Program-made: the position numbers and the translations under genes | The notes under the pieces: generated by a model | What the model was told of the DNA's origin: nothing | Database searches by the model: none | The model's input: the letters and a program-made list of their open reading frames with translations, nothing else | Shown here: positions 14,594 through 15,464 of the stretch, piece after piece | Layout of the letters: every line of letters begins with the position of its first letter | How positions within the stretch are numbered: the first letter of the stretch is position 1 | Assembly (NCBI GenBank): GCA_934525405.1 | Contig: CAKSZF010000032.1 | Location: 1 to 15,464 of the forward strand | Origin: an uncultured Faecalibacterium sp. | Lineage (GTDB): Bacteria; Bacillota; Clostridia; Oscillospirales; Ruminococcaceae | DNA: 15,464 bases | Reading direction: 5' to 3'

Positions 14594-15464
14594 ATGCCGC
14601 GTAACTTGGTTTTATTTGATCTGGAATGGAACATCGGCTACCAGCCGTATACCTTTAACTACCATGGGGTGCAGCAGACCCTGCGGGGCGAGATCGTGGA
14701 GATCGGCGCCGTAAAGATCGACGAGGAAGCCAACGTGCTGGACACCTTTTCTATCCATCTGCGTCCCCGCATCTTCCGCAAATTGCAGCACCATATCGCC
14801 AAGGTGACCGGCCTGACGCAGGCCGATCTGGACAAGGGCGAGCCCATCGTGCAGGGACTGCGCCGCTTTATGCAGTGGTGCGGCCCCGATGCCGAGTTTG
14901 CCGAGTGGGGTCTGGACGATGTGCCAGTGCTCAAGCAGAATTTGTTCCTGTGCAATCTGGACGAGTCCAAGCCCACCGTCTGGTACGATTTGCAGCAGGT
15001 CTTTCTGCGGGAGCATCCCCGCAAGGAGGGCGAGGGTATGACGCTGGAAAGCGTGGTCACCCGTATGGGCATCCCCATGGAGCGCCCCTTCCATGATGCA
15101 CTTTCCGATACCCTGTACACCGCCGATGTCTGCCGTCTGTTGGATCTGCACGCCGGTCTTGCCGCCTACCCCACCGAGGACGAAGCCCTGCGCCAGAGCC
15201 TGTGCCAGACCCCCGGCGACTACCGGGACTTTATGGTGTTCCACGGCTATGTGGAGCAGTACGCATGGCGGGCTGATCCCAAGATCAGCCAGATGCCCTG
15301 CCCGGAGTGCGGCACCACCCTGCAGCCGGACGAGCTCTGGCTGAAAAAAGGCAGCAACAGCTGGTATACCCTGTGTCAGTGCCCTAACTGCACCGGCAGC
15401 GGCAACGCCGCCGGGCAGGGCGTGTTCCAGCGGTACAAGCTGTCCCGCCGGGACGGCCTGCACT
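14594..15464 (+). CDS. DEDDh 3'-5' exonuclease with C-terminal zinc ribbon, 3' end missing
   Basis: About 290 residues are visible before the window ends. The N-terminal domain is an exonuclease of the DEDDh (RNase T/ERI-1-like, KapD-like) type. Motif I FDLEW gives Asp9 and Glu11, motif II is in EWGLDDVPVL (Asp108 or Asp109), and motif III FHDALSDTLYTA has His167 and Asp172 with the expected four-residue gap. Such enzymes trim RNA or DNA 3' ends using two metal ions. From about 190 a separate region begins, with CPEC (236-239) and CPNC (263-266) forming a likely zinc ribbon. The ATG is 7 nt after the HAD stop, and its ribosome site (AGAGG) lies in the HAD 3' end, suggesting co-expression. Substrate and full length are unknown. 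Confidence 0.88.
   Translation, partial: MPRNLVLFDLEWNIGYQPYTFNYHGVQQTLRGEIVEIGAVKIDEEANVLDTFSIHLRPRIFRKLQHHIAKVTGLTQADLDKGEPIVQGLRRFMQWCGPDAEFAEWGLDDVPVLKQNLFLCNLDESKPTVWYDLQQVFLREHPRKEGEGMTLESVVTRMGIPMERPFHDALSDTLYTADVCRLLDLHAGLAAYPTEDEALRQSLCQTPGDYRDFMVFHGYVEQYAWRADPKISQMPCPECGTTLQPDELWLKKGSNSWYTLCQCPNCTGSGNAAGQGVFQRYKLSRRDGLH

Noticed and set aside
14612..15463. 283-codon minus-strand frame at the right end
   Set aside because: Mirror of the exonuclease gene, which has catalytic DEDDh residues, a start 7 nt after the HAD stop and a zinc ribbon.

Overview
The window is about 15.5 kb of GC-rich chromosomal sequence from a low-motility-element, Gram-positive anaerobe. The DnaK lacks the insertion typical of Gram-negative homologues, Shine-Dalgarno sites are strong (AAAGGAGG-like), a BmrC/BmrD-type ABC pair and a zinc-ribbon MscL are present, and codons are strongly GC-biased. 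Together these suggest the Clostridia, most likely the Oscillospiraceae and close to Faecalibacterium or Subdoligranulum. That placement is inference from style, not a database match.

Layout, left to right. (1) Positions 1-2090 hold the 3' part of a glycogen/alpha-glucan phosphorylase on the + strand and its terminator. (2) Positions 2103-3982 hold a minus-strand twin-arginine translocation operon in the order tatB-like, tatA, tatC, ending in a terminator that faces the phosphorylase terminator. An AT-rich spacer with a perfect 11-bp inverted repeat lies upstream. (3) Positions 4073-7646 hold a minus-strand heterodimeric ABC exporter of two half-transporters overlapping by ATGA; one nucleotide-binding site is degenerate. 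(4) Positions 7668-10786 hold, divergently, an SseB/Sel1-repeat protein followed by an Hsp70 (DnaK-type) that has no grpE, dnaJ or hrcA beside it, then a terminator. (5) Positions 10808-12315 hold a small DUF1653 protein and a secreted protein of unknown function with its own promoter and terminators. (6) Positions 12399-12932 hold mscL fused to a zinc ribbon.

(7) Positions 12944-13424 are the most interesting stretch. They show a compact, previously unmarked type I toxin-antitoxin-like cassette: a 47-residue hydrophobic holin-like peptide on the minus strand, with its own promoter, a hairpin at the predicted mRNA 5' end and a hairpin that buries its Shine-Dalgarno sequence. Converging on it from the + strand is a consensus promoter (TTGACA-N16-TATAAT) for a roughly 110-nt RNA that meets the toxin message in a shared terminator stem. 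The layout resembles the par/fst and txpA/ratA systems.

(8) Positions 13686-15464 hold a Cof-type HAD phosphatase and, 7 nt downstream, a DEDDh exonuclease with a C-terminal zinc ribbon, cut by the window edge.

Most of the window is housekeeping or accessory chromosomal content. No insertion sequence, tRNA, rRNA or CRISPR array was seen.
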